This document shows positions 1-8,084 of a stretch of 64,000 nucleotides of DNA, piece by piece. This DNA comes from Acidobacteriota bacterium. Lineage in GTDB: Bacteria; Acidobacteriota; Vicinamibacteria; Vicinamibacterales; CAVVIG01. How positions within the stretch are numbered: the stretch's first letter is position 1; the number at the start of each line of letters is the position of its first letter. Both the position numbers and the translations under genes were made by a program. The stretch spans positions 1-64,000 of the forward strand of contig JACPZW010000069.1 of assembly GCA_016195265.1 (NCBI GenBank), written 5' to 3'. Below the pieces are notes generated by a model. It ran no database searches and was not told the DNA's origin. It was given only the letters and a program-made list of their open reading frames with translations.

Positions 1-402
1 ATCTCGCGCACATTCGAGGGCTTCGGCCAGCGCGACGAGCCGGCGATGATCGCGTTCGGAGAGGCGCTGAAATTCCAGAATCAGATCGGGCGCCCCAACA
101 TCGAGAAGCGATCGCGCGAGCTGACGCAGGCGCTGCTGGCCGGGCTGCGTAGGATCGATGGTCTGAAGATCTGGACGAGCCCGGATCCGTTGCGCGGCGT
201 CGCCGTCGTGTCGTTCCAGCCGGGGAACCTCGACGCGCGCAAGCTCGCGACGGCGCTCTACCAGAAAGACCACATCGGCTGCGCGACGCGCGGCGGCCAG
301 GATCGGCCCGGCATCCGCTTCTCGCCGCACTTCTACAACACGCACGCCGACATCGACCGGACCGTTGCGGCCGTAAAGAAGTACATGGCGGCCGGCGTCT
401 AG
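1..402 (+). CDS. Class V aminotransferase, C-terminal part (5' end outside window)
   Basis: The reading frame is open from base 1, so the start lies upstream. The 133 visible residues match the small C-terminal domain of PLP-dependent class V aminotransferases (cysteine desulfurase / isopenicillin-N epimerase-like): a segment on self-cleaned substrate recognition (GVAVVSF), a short 'ATRGGQ' turn, then the typical ending 'GIRFSPHFYNTHADIDR' and a final helix. The catalytic lysine would be in the missing part, so the substrate cannot be named. Stop is TAG at 400-402. The family assignment is firm; the exact reaction is not. Confidence 0.75.
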   Translation: MSRTFEGFGQRDEPAMIAFGEALKFQNQIGRPNIEKRSRELTQALLAGLRRIDGLKIWTSPDPLRGVAVVSFQPGNLDARKLATALYQKDHIGCATRGGQDRPGIRFSPHFYNTHADIDRTVAAVKKYMAAGV

Positions 403-446
403 GCCAACAGCAAATAACTTTACATCTAAAAGTATGGTCGGTTAGG

Positions 447-836
447 ATGGCGGTCATGCAGGCCGCCATCCTCCGTTCCCTGCGCTCCTTGTACTCAATG
501 ATCAGCGGGCTCGCGGCGCTCGCCAGTCTGGGCGTCGTCCTCAGCTGCGGCTGGCTGGCGACGATGGAGTTGTTCCTGCGGCATCAGGACTACGGCTGGC
601 GGTTTCTCGTGGAGGCCGCGATCGTCGTGGAGAGCGCGCTGACGATCGCCGTGCTCGAGGATCTGGTGCCGGCGGCGCCGCTGCGGTGGCCGCTTGCGGC
701 CGGAGCGCTTGTGACCGGCCTCGTGGGCTGGTGGGTCATCGCCGAGGACCTCTCGCGCCCCGGGCTCCCGGCGAGACCCCACTTCGAAGGCTACCTGCTG
801 ATCGTCGGCCTCGCCCTGATCGCGTACGGCTGCTGA
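447..836 (+). CDS. Small integral membrane protein of unknown function
   Basis: 129 residues. I see about four hydrophobic segments (roughly residues 18-38, 52-70, 78-98 and 112-128) joined by short loops, with a basic N-terminus, so it is probably a plasma-membrane protein. No catalytic motif is visible and I do not recognise a family. An ATG at 456 is an alternative start and is preceded by AGGA. The gene faces the minus-strand M14 gene, with a palindrome between the two ends. Confidence 0.5.
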   Translation: MAVMQAAILRSLRSLYSMISGLAALASLGVVLSCGWLATMELFLRHQDYGWRFLVEAAIVVESALTIAVLEDLVPAAPLRWPLAAGALVTGLVGWWVIAEDLSRPGLPARPHFEGYLLIVGLALIAYGC

Positions 837-861
837 CGATCGTCGCGATGGTGACCAGGCG

Positions 862-879
862 GCAGCCCTGAAGGGCTGC
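862..879. terminator. Palindrome between convergent genes, probable bidirectional terminator
   Basis: Perfect 8-bp arms (GCAGCCCT / AGGGCTGC) around a 2-bp centre lie in the 47-bp gap between two convergent genes. There is no clear T-run on either side, so this may be a REP-like palindrome rather than a classical intrinsic terminator. Confidence 0.45.
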
Positions 880-883
880 GCTA

Positions 884-3832
884 CTACTGCTGGCCGGCCG
901 CCGTCCCTGCGGGTTTCGGCGCCTCGGTCTTAATGTCGTTGTAGTTCAACACCGTGTTGAACAGCATGTTGAACTCGCCGAAGTTCTGCCACCGGTAGCA
1001 CGGGTTGCCCGCGAACATGATGATGCGGCCCTTGCCCGACGCCTGATCGACGATCGCCGGGCGATTCCTGATTTCGTTGGCGCCGCGCATCAGGCCGCTC
1101 AGCACGTGCTCATCGCCGCCGGGATACCGCATCAGCACGCCCTGCGGCGTCGGCGGCGGACCGGGAGGCGGCGGCTCGCCGAACGGATTGCCGCCCGCCT
1201 GGACGCTCAGCAGTGGTCCGCCGCCGTATCGCACCGGAATCGTCTTCTTGTCGTAGCCGTAGAAGATCGGATTCTCCGGCTGCAGAATCTCCGCGTCGAT
1301 GATCGCGCCGGGTGAGTAGAACTGCGCCGACGTCCGTGCCGCATCGACTTTCGGCGCCAGTCCAAACTCCGCCGGAAGGAAGCTCGCGGCGCCGAGCGTG
1401 ACCAGCACGCCGCCCGCCTTCGCGAATCTGTCGAGCTCCGCGACGCCTTCGGTGCCCATACCACCGGTGATGTCGTCCGCCTCACCGTACATCCCGAGAT
1501 ACTTGAACTGGTCGCTCTTCTTGTACGCGATCGGCGTGCCACGCGACTCGATGTCGAACACGAGCCGCTTGGCGCTGCCGGCCTGATGCGGGATCACGAT
1601 GACGTCGTACGCGGCCTTGAGATTGCCCTGCCGCACGCGGTCCTTGTAGATGAGGTCGTAGGGCAGCTCGAATTTGTCGAACGCGAACCGCACCCAGCCG
1701 ACGTCCTGCGTGCTGCCCCACGTGCTGTAGACCGCGACGCGCGGGAGATCCAGATCGTGCATCGGCACCTGCGGCGCTGCCGCGAGACCTACCGCGGTCA
1801 GGCCGAGCGCCTCGACCGCCGGTCGCACTCGCGCGGCATCGCCGCTGACGATGCCACTGACGATGAATGAACCGGCGGGGAAGGTCACGTCACCTTCTTT
1901 GAACTCCTTCTCGGCCGCCTGCACTTTCAGATCCTTCAAGCGGTACCGCAGCGTGACCATGTTGTTCGATCCGTAGTGGGCGACGGCGAACGTCGATCCC
2001 GAGCCGGTGACGCTGCCGGCGAGCTTCACGTCGGTGACCGGCGTGACGGCGACGTCGAGCACCGCCTTGTCGCCGATCTCCGTCACGTCCGTATGGCTCA
2101 TCATCCCCATCGTCCACGACGCATCGTCGTAGGTGCGTGTGGTCGCATCGGGGTAGACCTGCTTCTCGAGGAGGATCTTCGCCAGCCGGCCGTAGGGCTG
2201 ATCCCGCTTCACAACGAACGAACCGGCGGGGAACGTGCCTTCCTTGAGCGTGATCTCGCCCGTCGCGCGGCCGACTTCGATGCCCTGCATCCGTAGCAGA
2301 TTGACGAGCACGGCCACGCGCGTCATGTCGCGCTGTCGGGCGGGAATCACGTAGCCGGCGACCGCGTCCTTGCGGCCCGCGTCCGCGGAATTGCGCGACT
2401 TCTGGTAGAAGTTCTCGAGGATCACGTTGGGAAACGCGGACGTGTACTGCAGCGCCGTCAGCACGCCGGTCTCGCCGTAATTCGTGTTGTTCCGCAGCGA
2501 CCAGTCGAATTCGCCCGTCGCGGGCCACGGCCGGAACCACTCGCGCTGACTCTGATTGCTGCGTCCCGCCGTAATCGCCGCCGCATCCGGTTCAGGCGCC
2601 TGCCCTGAGCCCGTCGAAGGACCCGCGCCGCCAGCACGACCACCTCGTCCGGCCGCTTGCCCTGAGCCTGCCGGAGGGCCGCCCCCGCTGGCGCCGCCGC
2701 CAAGACGCATGTGTGTCGTGTTGGCGCCGCTCGTGCCCTGGATCTCGTACATCCGGATCATGCCGTTGTGGTTCGACGACATGAACGCGAGATACCCGGG
2801 CGACCACATGTCGACGTAGCCGTGCGTCCAGACGCCGGGCATGCCGTATTTCGCCATCTGCGCCATCTCGAAGTTCGCCATCATCGGCAGCTCGCCGTAG
2901 AGGATCGGATCGAGATTCGGGTTCTGCGGCGCCTGACCGCTGAAGGTGTAGAGCAGCGTCTGCGCCTGATGCAGGTCGTGCATGATCGGCGGATGCCACT
3001 GCAGGTACCAGTCGAGCAGCGCACGCATCTCGACCTGGGAGTAATTGATGTCGCGGTTGTCGTCGTGGAAGACGTACTTGCCCCAGTACGGCACGCCCGC
3101 GCCCGTCGTTCGGCCTTCGGTCTCGTTGATGCCGTACTTGTAATACCAGTCCACGTTGCGATCGCGGCCGTCCGGATCGGCGACCGGTGTGATCGAGACG
3201 ATCACGTTGTCGCGGATCTTCTTCACGAGCGGCGAGTCTTCGACCGCCACGCGGTACGCCAGCTCCATCAGCATTTCTGACGGACCGACTTCGCCGCTGT
3301 GCAGGCCGCCGGACAGGTGATAGATCGGCTTGGCCTTGGCGATGATCTCCTTCGCCTGGGCATCGCTGATCTTGCGCGGGTCGGCGAGTTGCGCGAGGTG
3401 ATTGCGATACGTCTCGAGGTTCCTGATCGACTCGTCGGCGCCGACGAAGACGACGACGAGGTCGCGGCCTTCGTGGCTCGTGCCGATCGTCATCACCTTC
3501 ACGCGCGGCGACGCGGCCGCAAGCGCGCGGTAATACTTGAGGATGTCGACGTAGTAGGTCAGCTTTTTCGGCTCGCCGACGTGGTGTCCCAGGACGTCCT
3601 TGGGCGATGGGACGCCGGCCACTTTGGGGAGGTGATCCACTAGCGGGCTGATGAAGTCCGGACGGGTCGTCCACTCCTTGACGGCCCTCGCGAAGTCCTC
3701 GTCGCTTGTCGCAACGGCAGACGCCCCAACTGCTTTCTTTCCAGTTGATTGCGCGATGATCCCGGTGCCCAGCGCAGCGAGAATCGGCACCAGCAGCGCG
3801 AGATGCCGTGCAGGGCGTCTCCAGTCGGACAT
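884..3832 (-). CDS. Secreted M14-family zinc carboxypeptidase
   Basis: 982 residues. The N-terminus has a basic stretch then a hydrophobic segment (about 10-28), so it is exported. The M14 metallopeptidase domain starts near residue 80: the zinc motif HxxE is H178-S-G-E181 in 'GGLHSGEVGPSE', followed by the conserved 'DPDGRDRN' segment and a later histidine in 'HDLHQAQTL'. The second half looks like a glutamine-amidotransferase-like / beta domain seen in large acidobacterial M14 proteins. A glycine/serine-rich loop near residues 375-415 is encoded by repeat DNA (see 2601-2677). AAGGAG lies 7 nt before the ATG, which supports this start. Its role is probably extracellular or periplasmic peptide degradation. 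Confidence 0.85.
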   Translation of the reverse strand: MSDWRRPARHLALLVPILAALGTGIIAQSTGKKAVGASAVATSDEDFARAVKEWTTRPDFISPLVDHLPKVAGVPSPKDVLGHHVGEPKKLTYYVDILKYYRALAAASPRVKVMTIGTSHEGRDLVVVFVGADESIRNLETYRNHLAQLADPRKISDAQAKEIIAKAKPIYHLSGGLHSGEVGPSEMLMELAYRVAVEDSPLVKKIRDNVIVSITPVADPDGRDRNVDWYYKYGINETEGRTTGAGVPYWGKYVFHDDNRDINYSQVEMRALLDWYLQWHPPIMHDLHQAQTLLYTFSGQAPQNPNLDPILYGELPMMANFEMAQMAKYGMPGVWTHGYVDMWSPGYLAFMSSNHNGMIRMYEIQGTSGANTTHMRLGGGASGGGPPAGSGQAAGRGGRAGGAGPSTGSGQAPEPDAAAITAGRSNQSQREWFRPWPATGEFDWSLRNNTNYGETGVLTALQYTSAFPNVILENFYQKSRNSADAGRKDAVAGYVIPARQRDMTRVAVLVNLLRMQGIEVGRATGEITLKEGTFPAGSFVVKRDQPYGRLAKILLEKQVYPDATTRTYDDASWTMGMMSHTDVTEIGDKAVLDVAVTPVTDVKLAGSVTGSGSTFAVAHYGSNNMVTLRYRLKDLKVQAAEKEFKEGDVTFPAGSFIVSGIVSGDAARVRPAVEALGLTAVGLAAAPQVPMHDLDLPRVAVYSTWGSTQDVGWVRFAFDKFELPYDLIYKDRVRQGNLKAAYDVIVIPHQAGSAKRLVFDIESRGTPIAYKKSDQFKYLGMYGEADDITGGMGTEGVAELDRFAKAGGVLVTLGAASFLPAEFGLAPKVDAARTSAQFYSPGAIIDAEILQPENPIFYGYDKKTIPVRYGGGPLLSVQAGGNPFGEPPPPGPPPTPQGVLMRYPGGDEHVLSGLMRGANEIRNRPAIVDQASGKGRIIMFAGNPCYRWQNFGEFNMLFNTVLNYNDIKTEAPKPAGTAAGQQ
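2601..2677. repeat. Two copies of a CCTGAGCC(T)GTCGAAGG-type repeat inside the M14 gene
   Basis: Two related copies lie 56 bp apart: 2601-2622 (core CCCTGAGCCCGTCGAAGG) and 2657-2677 (core CCCTGAGCCTGCCGGAGG). They are in frame and encode the 'GSGQA' segments in the glycine-rich loop of the peptidase. This 17-18 bp word is a dispersed repeat known from many environmental genomes (general knowledge, not checked here). Its position in a low-complexity loop suggests insertion that the protein tolerates. Confidence 0.6.
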
Positions 3833-3961
3833 GACAGAACTCCTTACATCAGTGATACTTAGGACGGCGAAAAAACGGTTGAGGTAGCCGCGCTTCGGTC
3901 GTTACAATTCGCCTCTTTGGCCCTCGCGTCGGGCCGGCCAGATCCGTCCGGGACTCTTCAT

Positions 3962-5101
3962 ATGATCAACGTCGCCGCGATCCGCATGCAGCAATTCGGC
4001 GTGCAATTCTATCAAGCTTCGCTCACGGCCAGTGACATCGATAAGCTCGTTCGCTTCGAGGTGTTGAGCTACGGCGATACGGCGCAGGCCCCGGTGCGCG
4101 GCGGCAAACAGAAGCCCGGCGCCGTGCCGTCGAAGGTGAACTGGGACTTTCTCGAGCGGCGTATCGCGTCGAGCGAGAAGGCCTACCAGCGGCAGATCAT
4201 CCGTCGAAAAATCGACGAACTGGTTCAGTACTACGAGCAGTGCCGGCAGGCCCGCGACCTGCCGTCGATTCCCGGCGCCGTGATCATCTCGTGCGACGAG
4301 AAGCTGTCGTTCTCGGCGGCGGGCGACGATGGGCGCGTCGGCATCCTGAAGGTGCCGGAGCGCGAAGGCATCCTGCGCGCGATCGACGGACAGCACCGGC
4401 TGCTCGCGCTGCACGCGGACATCGAGCGGTTCGCCGGTGAGGAATTCGCCGTGCCGGCCATCATCTTCGACCGGCTGCCCGAAGATCACGTCGTGCAGAT
4501 GTTCGTCACGATCAACGCGAAGCACACGCGGCTCAACGCGTCGCACCTCGTCAGCCTGTCGGGCCGCCAGCTGTATCGCGACGAGGCGCTGGCGACGGCG
4601 CACGACGTCGTGCGCGCGCTCAACGACCGCGAGGATTCGCCGCTCTACGACGAGATCAAGCTGCTCGGCGTCGGCCGCGGCCGCGTCGCGCAGGCGCCGC
4701 TCGCGCAGGAGCTCAAGAAGGTCTTTGCCGCCGACGCCTTCGGCGCGCGCAAGGGGGCCGACCTGCACGAGGATGCGAAGAAATTCTTCGTGAACTACTT
4801 CAAGCAGATCGCGCTCGTCTTCGGCGGCGCCTGGAACGGCCGGAAGTACAGCATCCGGAGCGCGTCGGCCCTGCGCGCCTTCATCCGCATCGCGCCGGAC
4901 GTCGTCCAGCGCCTCGATCAGGAGCACGCGGACCGCGGCGATTTCCGCGCCATCGGCCGCGTCATCGCGCCGTGGGGCCGCCGCATCGGCGACCTGCGGT
5001 TCGAGACCGAGGGCGCGTGGAAGCGCGCCGGCACGACCGTGGATTCGCTGGCGAAGGAACTCCGGCTAGCCCTCCAGTATCCGGAAGGCGCTGCTGTATA
5101 G
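3962..5101 (+). CDS. DGQHR-domain protein (DndB-like)
   Basis: 379 residues. The diagnostic DGQHR motif is at residues 142-146, in a context like that of DndB and related DGQHR proteins, and a conserved 'FVTINAKHTR' stretch follows about 45 residues later. DndB is the regulator of DNA phosphorothioation; family members also occur alone or with phage-defence genes. No dndA/C/D/E or restriction gene lies in this window, so the role here is unknown. I chose ATG 3962; an in-frame TTG at 3917 would add 15 unlikely residues. The stop codon runs directly into a tandem-repeat hairpin. Confidence 0.7.
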   Translation: MINVAAIRMQQFGVQFYQASLTASDIDKLVRFEVLSYGDTAQAPVRGGKQKPGAVPSKVNWDFLERRIASSEKAYQRQIIRRKIDELVQYYEQCRQARDLPSIPGAVIISCDEKLSFSAAGDDGRVGILKVPEREGILRAIDGQHRLLALHADIERFAGEEFAVPAIIFDRLPEDHVVQMFVTINAKHTRLNASHLVSLSGRQLYRDEALATAHDVVRALNDREDSPLYDEIKLLGVGRGRVAQAPLAQELKKVFAADAFGARKGADLHEDAKKFFVNYFKQIALVFGGAWNGRKYSIRSASALRAFIRIAPDVVQRLDQEHADRGDFRAIGRVIAPWGRRIGDLRFETEGAWKRAGTTVDSLAKELRLALQYPEGAAV

Positions 5102-5181
5102 AAAAGTGAAAACTGAAAAGAGAAAACTGAAAAGTCGGGAGTCTTCACTTTTCACTTTTCACTTTTCACTTTTCAGTTTCT
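5102..5181. repeat. Inverted arrays of 7-bp units (GTGAAAA / TTTTCAC)
   Basis: Left arm 5102-5137 is built from AGTGAAA/ACTGAAA/AGAGAAA-type heptamers. After a short centre, the right arm (5144-5181) repeats TTTTCAC four times and ends TTTTCAG. The arms can pair into a long A/T-rich hairpin that fills the whole gap between the DGQHR gene and rfbB. It could end transcription of the upstream gene. Confidence 0.85.
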
Positions 5182-5182
5182 G

Positions 5183-6253
5183 ATGGGCACCATCCTCATC
5201 ACCGGCGGCGCGGGTTTCATCGGCGCCAACCTCGTTCAGTACGCGCTCGACCACACCACCGATCGCCTCGTCGTCGTCGACAAGCTGACCTATGCCGGCA
5301 GCCTGCTGAATCTCGAGGCGCCGCTGACGGATCGGCGCGTCGCCTTCGAGCGGGCCGACATCGCGGACCGCGACGCCATGGCGCGCGTCTTTGCCGGGCA
5401 CCGGCCCGACGCGGTCCTCAACCTCGCTGCCGAGACGCACGTCGATCGTTCGATCGATAGCCCGCGCCCGTTCATCGACACCAACATCGTCGGGACCTTC
5501 GTGCTGCTGGAGGCGGCGCGGACGCTCGTCGCATCGCTCGATCCAGCGGCCCGCGATCGCTTCCGCTTCCTACACGTGTCCACCGATGAGGTGTACGGCA
5601 CCCTCGGGGCGAGCGGCCTGTTCAGCGAAGAGACGCCGTACGCGCCGAACTCGCCCTATGCGGCCAGCAAGGCGTCGGCGGATCATCTGGTGCGGGCGTA
5701 CTTCCACACGTACGGCCTGCCGGTCATCATCACGAACTGCTCGAACAACTACGGCCCATTTCAGTTTCCCGAGAAGCTGATCCCGCTGATGATTCTGAAC
5801 GCGCTGGAAGGCCGGAAGCTGCCGATCTACGGCGACGGCGGCAACGTCCGCGACTGGCTGCACGTCGAGGATCACTGCGCCGGCATCATGCTCGCGCTCG
5901 CCAAAGGCGCGCTGGGCGAGAAGTACAATGTCGGCGGTGGAAACGAACGGACCAATCTGCAGATCGTCGACGTGCTGTGCCGGACGCTCGACGAGCTGCG
6001 GCCCGCGCGATCGAATCCGTCGGCGAAGGTGGCGAGCTACCGCGAACTGAAGACATTCGTGCCGGATCGGCCCGGCCACGATCGCCGGTACGCGATCGAT
6101 GCGACCAAGATCCGCCGCGAGCTCGGCTGGGCGCCGCGCCACACGTTCGAATCGGGCCTGCGCGCGACCGTGGCGTGGTACCTCGAGCACCGCGACTGGT
6201 GCGGGCAGATTCAGTCCGGCAGATACGATCGACAACGCCTGGGGCTTGGTTAG
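5183..6253 (+). CDS. rfbB: dTDP-glucose 4,6-dehydratase
   Basis: 356 residues, the normal length. It is an extended short-chain dehydrogenase: the NAD-binding glycine motif 'TGGAGFIG' is at residues 6-13 and the catalytic YxxxK pair is in 'SPYAASKAS'. 'STDEVYG' and 'NCSNNYGP' are signatures of RfbB/RmlB. It converts dTDP-glucose to dTDP-4-keto-6-deoxyglucose, the second step to dTDP-rhamnose and other deoxysugars, in the cytoplasm. It is followed by rfbA and rfbC on the same strand. Confidence 0.95.
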   Translation: MGTILITGGAGFIGANLVQYALDHTTDRLVVVDKLTYAGSLLNLEAPLTDRRVAFERADIADRDAMARVFAGHRPDAVLNLAAETHVDRSIDSPRPFIDTNIVGTFVLLEAARTLVASLDPAARDRFRFLHVSTDEVYGTLGASGLFSEETPYAPNSPYAASKASADHLVRAYFHTYGLPVIITNCSNNYGPFQFPEKLIPLMILNALEGRKLPIYGDGGNVRDWLHVEDHCAGIMLALAKGALGEKYNVGGGNERTNLQIVDVLCRTLDELRPARSNPSAKVASYRELKTFVPDRPGHDRRYAIDATKIRRELGWAPRHTFESGLRATVAWYLEHRDWCGQIQSGRYDRQRLGLG

Positions 6254-6266
6254 ATTGCCTCAATCA

Positions 6267-6294
6267 ATCTGAATTCTGAATTCTGAAATCTGAA
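6267..6294. repeat. Four 7-bp units (ATCTGAA/TTCTGAA) ending at the rfbA start codon
   Basis: Exactly four heptamers, ATCTGAA-TTCTGAA-TTCTGAA-ATCTGAA, fill 28 bp and the ATG of rfbA follows with no gap. The unit is the reverse complement of the TTCAGAT unit at 21746-21794. No Shine-Dalgarno sequence is visible within the array. Confidence 0.85.
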
Positions 6295-7170
6295 ATGCTC
6301 AAGGGCATCATCCTCGCGGGCGGGTCGGGCTCGCGGCTGCATCCGCTGACGCGCGCCGTCAGCAAGCAGCTCGTCCCGATCTACAACAAGCCGATGGTGT
6401 ACTACCCGCTGTCGACGCTGATGCTCTCCGGCATCCGCGACGTGCTGGTCATCACCACGCCGCACGAGCAGGACGGCTTCAAGCGGCTGCTCGGCGACGG
6501 CTCGGAGCTCGGCCTGCGGATCGCCTACGCGGCGCAGCCGAGTCCTGACGGCCTTGCGCAGGCGTTCATCATCGGCCGCGAGTTCGTCGGCGCCGACCGC
6601 GTGACGCTCGCGCTCGGCGACAACATCTTCTACGGCGCGCATTTCTCGGACTACCTGCGCAGCGCCGCAGCGCGCGCGACCGGCGCGACCGTCTTCGGCT
6701 ACCAGGTCCGCGACCCGGAACGCTACGGCGTCGTCGAGCTCGACGCGACCGGCCGCGCGGTCAGCCTTGAAGAGAAGCCCCCGAAGCCGAAGTCGTCGTA
6801 CGCCGTCACCGGGCTGTACTTCTACGACAAGCAGGTGATTGACATCGCGGCGAAGCTGAAGCCGTCTCCGCGCGGCGAGCTCGAGATCACCGACGTCAAC
6901 CGCGCGTACCTCGAGCGCGGCCAGCTGCACGTCGAAAAGCTCGCGCGCGGCATCGCGTGGCTGGACACGGGGACAATCGACTCGCTGATGCAGGCGTCCA
7001 ACTTCATCCACGCGATCGAGGAACGGCAGGGCCTGATGGTCGCGTGCCTCGAGGAAATCGCCTATCGGATGGGCTACATCACGGCCGCCGACCTCGCGCG
7101 AATCGCCACCACGATGGCGTCGAGCGCGTACGGGCAGTATTTGTTCCGCGTGCTCGAGCACGAGGCCTGA
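6295..7170 (+). CDS. rfbA: Glucose-1-phosphate thymidylyltransferase
   Basis: 291 residues, as expected for RfbA/RmlA. The nucleotidyltransferase signature '[11 protein letters not shown]' is at residues 8-18, followed by 'KPMVYYPLS' and 'LGDNIFYG' (metal/substrate loop). It makes dTDP-glucose from dTTP and glucose-1-phosphate, the first step of the dTDP-rhamnose route. It lies 41 bp after rfbB and 1 bp before rfbC, so the three are probably co-transcribed. The start codon touches a heptamer array and has no obvious ribosome-binding site. Confidence 0.95.
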   Translation: MLKGIILAGGSGSRLHPLTRAVSKQLVPIYNKPMVYYPLSTLMLSGIRDVLVITTPHEQDGFKRLLGDGSELGLRIAYAAQPSPDGLAQAFIIGREFVGADRVTLALGDNIFYGAHFSDYLRSAAARATGATVFGYQVRDPERYGVVELDATGRAVSLEEKPPKPKSSYAVTGLYFYDKQVIDIAAKLKPSPRGELEITDVNRAYLERGQLHVEKLARGIAWLDTGTIDSLMQASNFIHAIEERQGLMVACLEEIAYRMGYITAADLARIATTMASSAYGQYLFRVLEHEA

Positions 7171-7171
7171 C

Positions 7172-7723
7172 GTGCGCGTCGTGCCGACCGACCTGCCGGG
7201 CGTCATCGTCATCGAGCCCGTCGTCCACCGCGACGGCCGCGGCTTCTTCCTCGAGACGTATCACGCCGACCGCTACCGCGAGCACGGCATCGCCGGTCCC
7301 TTCGTGCAGGACAACCACTCGCGGTCCACGGCCGGCACGCTGCGCGGCCTGCACCTGCAGTTGAAACGGCCGCAAGGCAAGTTGATCCGCGTCATCGAGG
7401 GCGAGATCTTCGACGTGGCCGTTGACGTCCGCCGCGGATCGCCGTCGTTCGGCCGGTGGGTGGGCGTCACGCTGACCGCGGACGGCTTCAAGCAGATGTA
7501 CGTACCGCCCGGTTTCGCCCACGGCTTCTGCGTCGTCAGCGAGGTCGCGCAGGTCGAGTACAAGTGCACCGACCTGTACGACCCCGCCAGCGAAATCGGC
7601 GTCGCCTGGAACGATCCAGCGATCGGCATCACCTGGCCCGTGCGCGAACCGCTGCTGTCGGCGCGCGACAGCCGTCACCCCGCGCTCTCCGAGCTCTCCA
7701 GCGTCCTCCCGGCGTTCCGCTGA
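7172..7723 (+). CDS. rfbC: dTDP-4-dehydrorhamnose 3,5-epimerase
   Basis: 183 residues, normal for RfbC/RmlC, a cupin-fold epimerase acting on dTDP-4-keto-6-deoxyglucose. Visible signatures are '[12 protein letters not shown]', 'VQDNHSRS', 'GTLRGLHLQ' (catalytic His) and '[10 protein letters not shown]'. The start is GTG at 7172, one base after the rfbA stop, which indicates translational coupling. The next pathway enzyme, the reductase RfbD, is not in this window, so the final sugar is uncertain. Confidence 0.93.
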   Translation: MRVVPTDLPGVIVIEPVVHRDGRGFFLETYHADRYREHGIAGPFVQDNHSRSTAGTLRGLHLQLKRPQGKLIRVIEGEIFDVAVDVRRGSPSFGRWVGVTLTADGFKQMYVPPGFAHGFCVVSEVAQVEYKCTDLYDPASEIGVAWNDPAIGITWPVREPLLSARDSRHPALSELSSVLPAFR

Positions 7724-7753
7724 TCGGTCCCACACGCCAGCAATTGCAACTCG

Positions 7754-7797
7754 TACCTGTCACCTACCTGTCACCTACCAGGCACCTACCAGGTACC
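7754..7797. repeat. 11-bp tandem repeat (TGTCACCTACC / AGGCACCTACC)
   Basis: About three and a half units of an 11-bp word (TGTCACCTACC, TGTCACCTACC, AGGCACCTACC, AGGTACC) sit 30 bp after rfbC. The last units are partly self-complementary (ACCTACCAGGT), so a short hairpin is possible. It belongs with the other tandem arrays at gene ends in this window. Confidence 0.7.
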
Positions 7798-7924
7798 GTC
7801 GCAAAACAGTTCTGTAAGATCGCTAACACAGTCGTCGAGTCGCGAGCGGCCTGCCCGTGCAGAATTGCCAAGTTTTCGAAGAATTCCAACAGGCATGCAC
7901 ATTGCGTCTACACCTGACGTAAAT
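7798..7924. other. Gene-free stretch upstream of the structured element
   Basis: This is the first part of the only gap above 300 bp in the window (7724-8084). It is less GC-rich than the genes and has no credible reading frame on either strand. It probably holds the promoter for the RNA-like element that follows, but no convincing -35/-10 pair could be fixed by eye. Confidence 0.4.
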
Positions 7925-7977
7925 CACTGGTCTGATTACGGCAGGGCGCCGTGAATGCTGGGGGAGCCAGACCAGTG
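7925..7977 (+). ncRNA. Candidate structured RNA: three-way junction with 10-bp closing stem
   Basis: Perfect 10-bp arms CACTGGTCTG (7925-7934) and CAGACCAGTG (7968-7977) enclose a 5-bp hairpin ACGGC/GCCGT (7938-7942 with 7948-7952) and a short GCT/AGC hairpin with a GGGGG loop (7957-7967). This makes a compact three-way junction. It is followed by an intrinsic terminator at 7986. It matches no riboswitch class that I can name. It could be a small RNA, or a leader for the giant M14 gene at 8085. Structure is seen in the sequence; function is inferred. Confidence 0.4.
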
Positions 7978-7985
7978 GGGCAGAG

Positions 7986-8013
7986 GGGCATCGCAATCAC
8001 ACGGTGCCCTTTT
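7986..8013 (+). terminator. Intrinsic terminator between the structured element and the M14 operon
   Basis: Stem GGGCATC (7986-7992) pairs with GGTGCCC (8003-8009), 7 bp including one G-U, with a 10-nt loop, followed by a run TTTTGTTT. Being 72 bp before the next gene and right after the folded element, it may act as an attenuator or simply end a small RNA. Confidence 0.6.
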
Positions 8014-8084
8014 GTTTGTACTGGTAGAATTCCCGCGCACGACGCCACCCGCACCGCTCAAGTCTTACTGAGGATTGCAACGTG

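Noticed and set aside
6140..6160. tRNA-like TTCGAATC string
   Set aside because: It lies within rfbB and no cloverleaf can be drawn around it.
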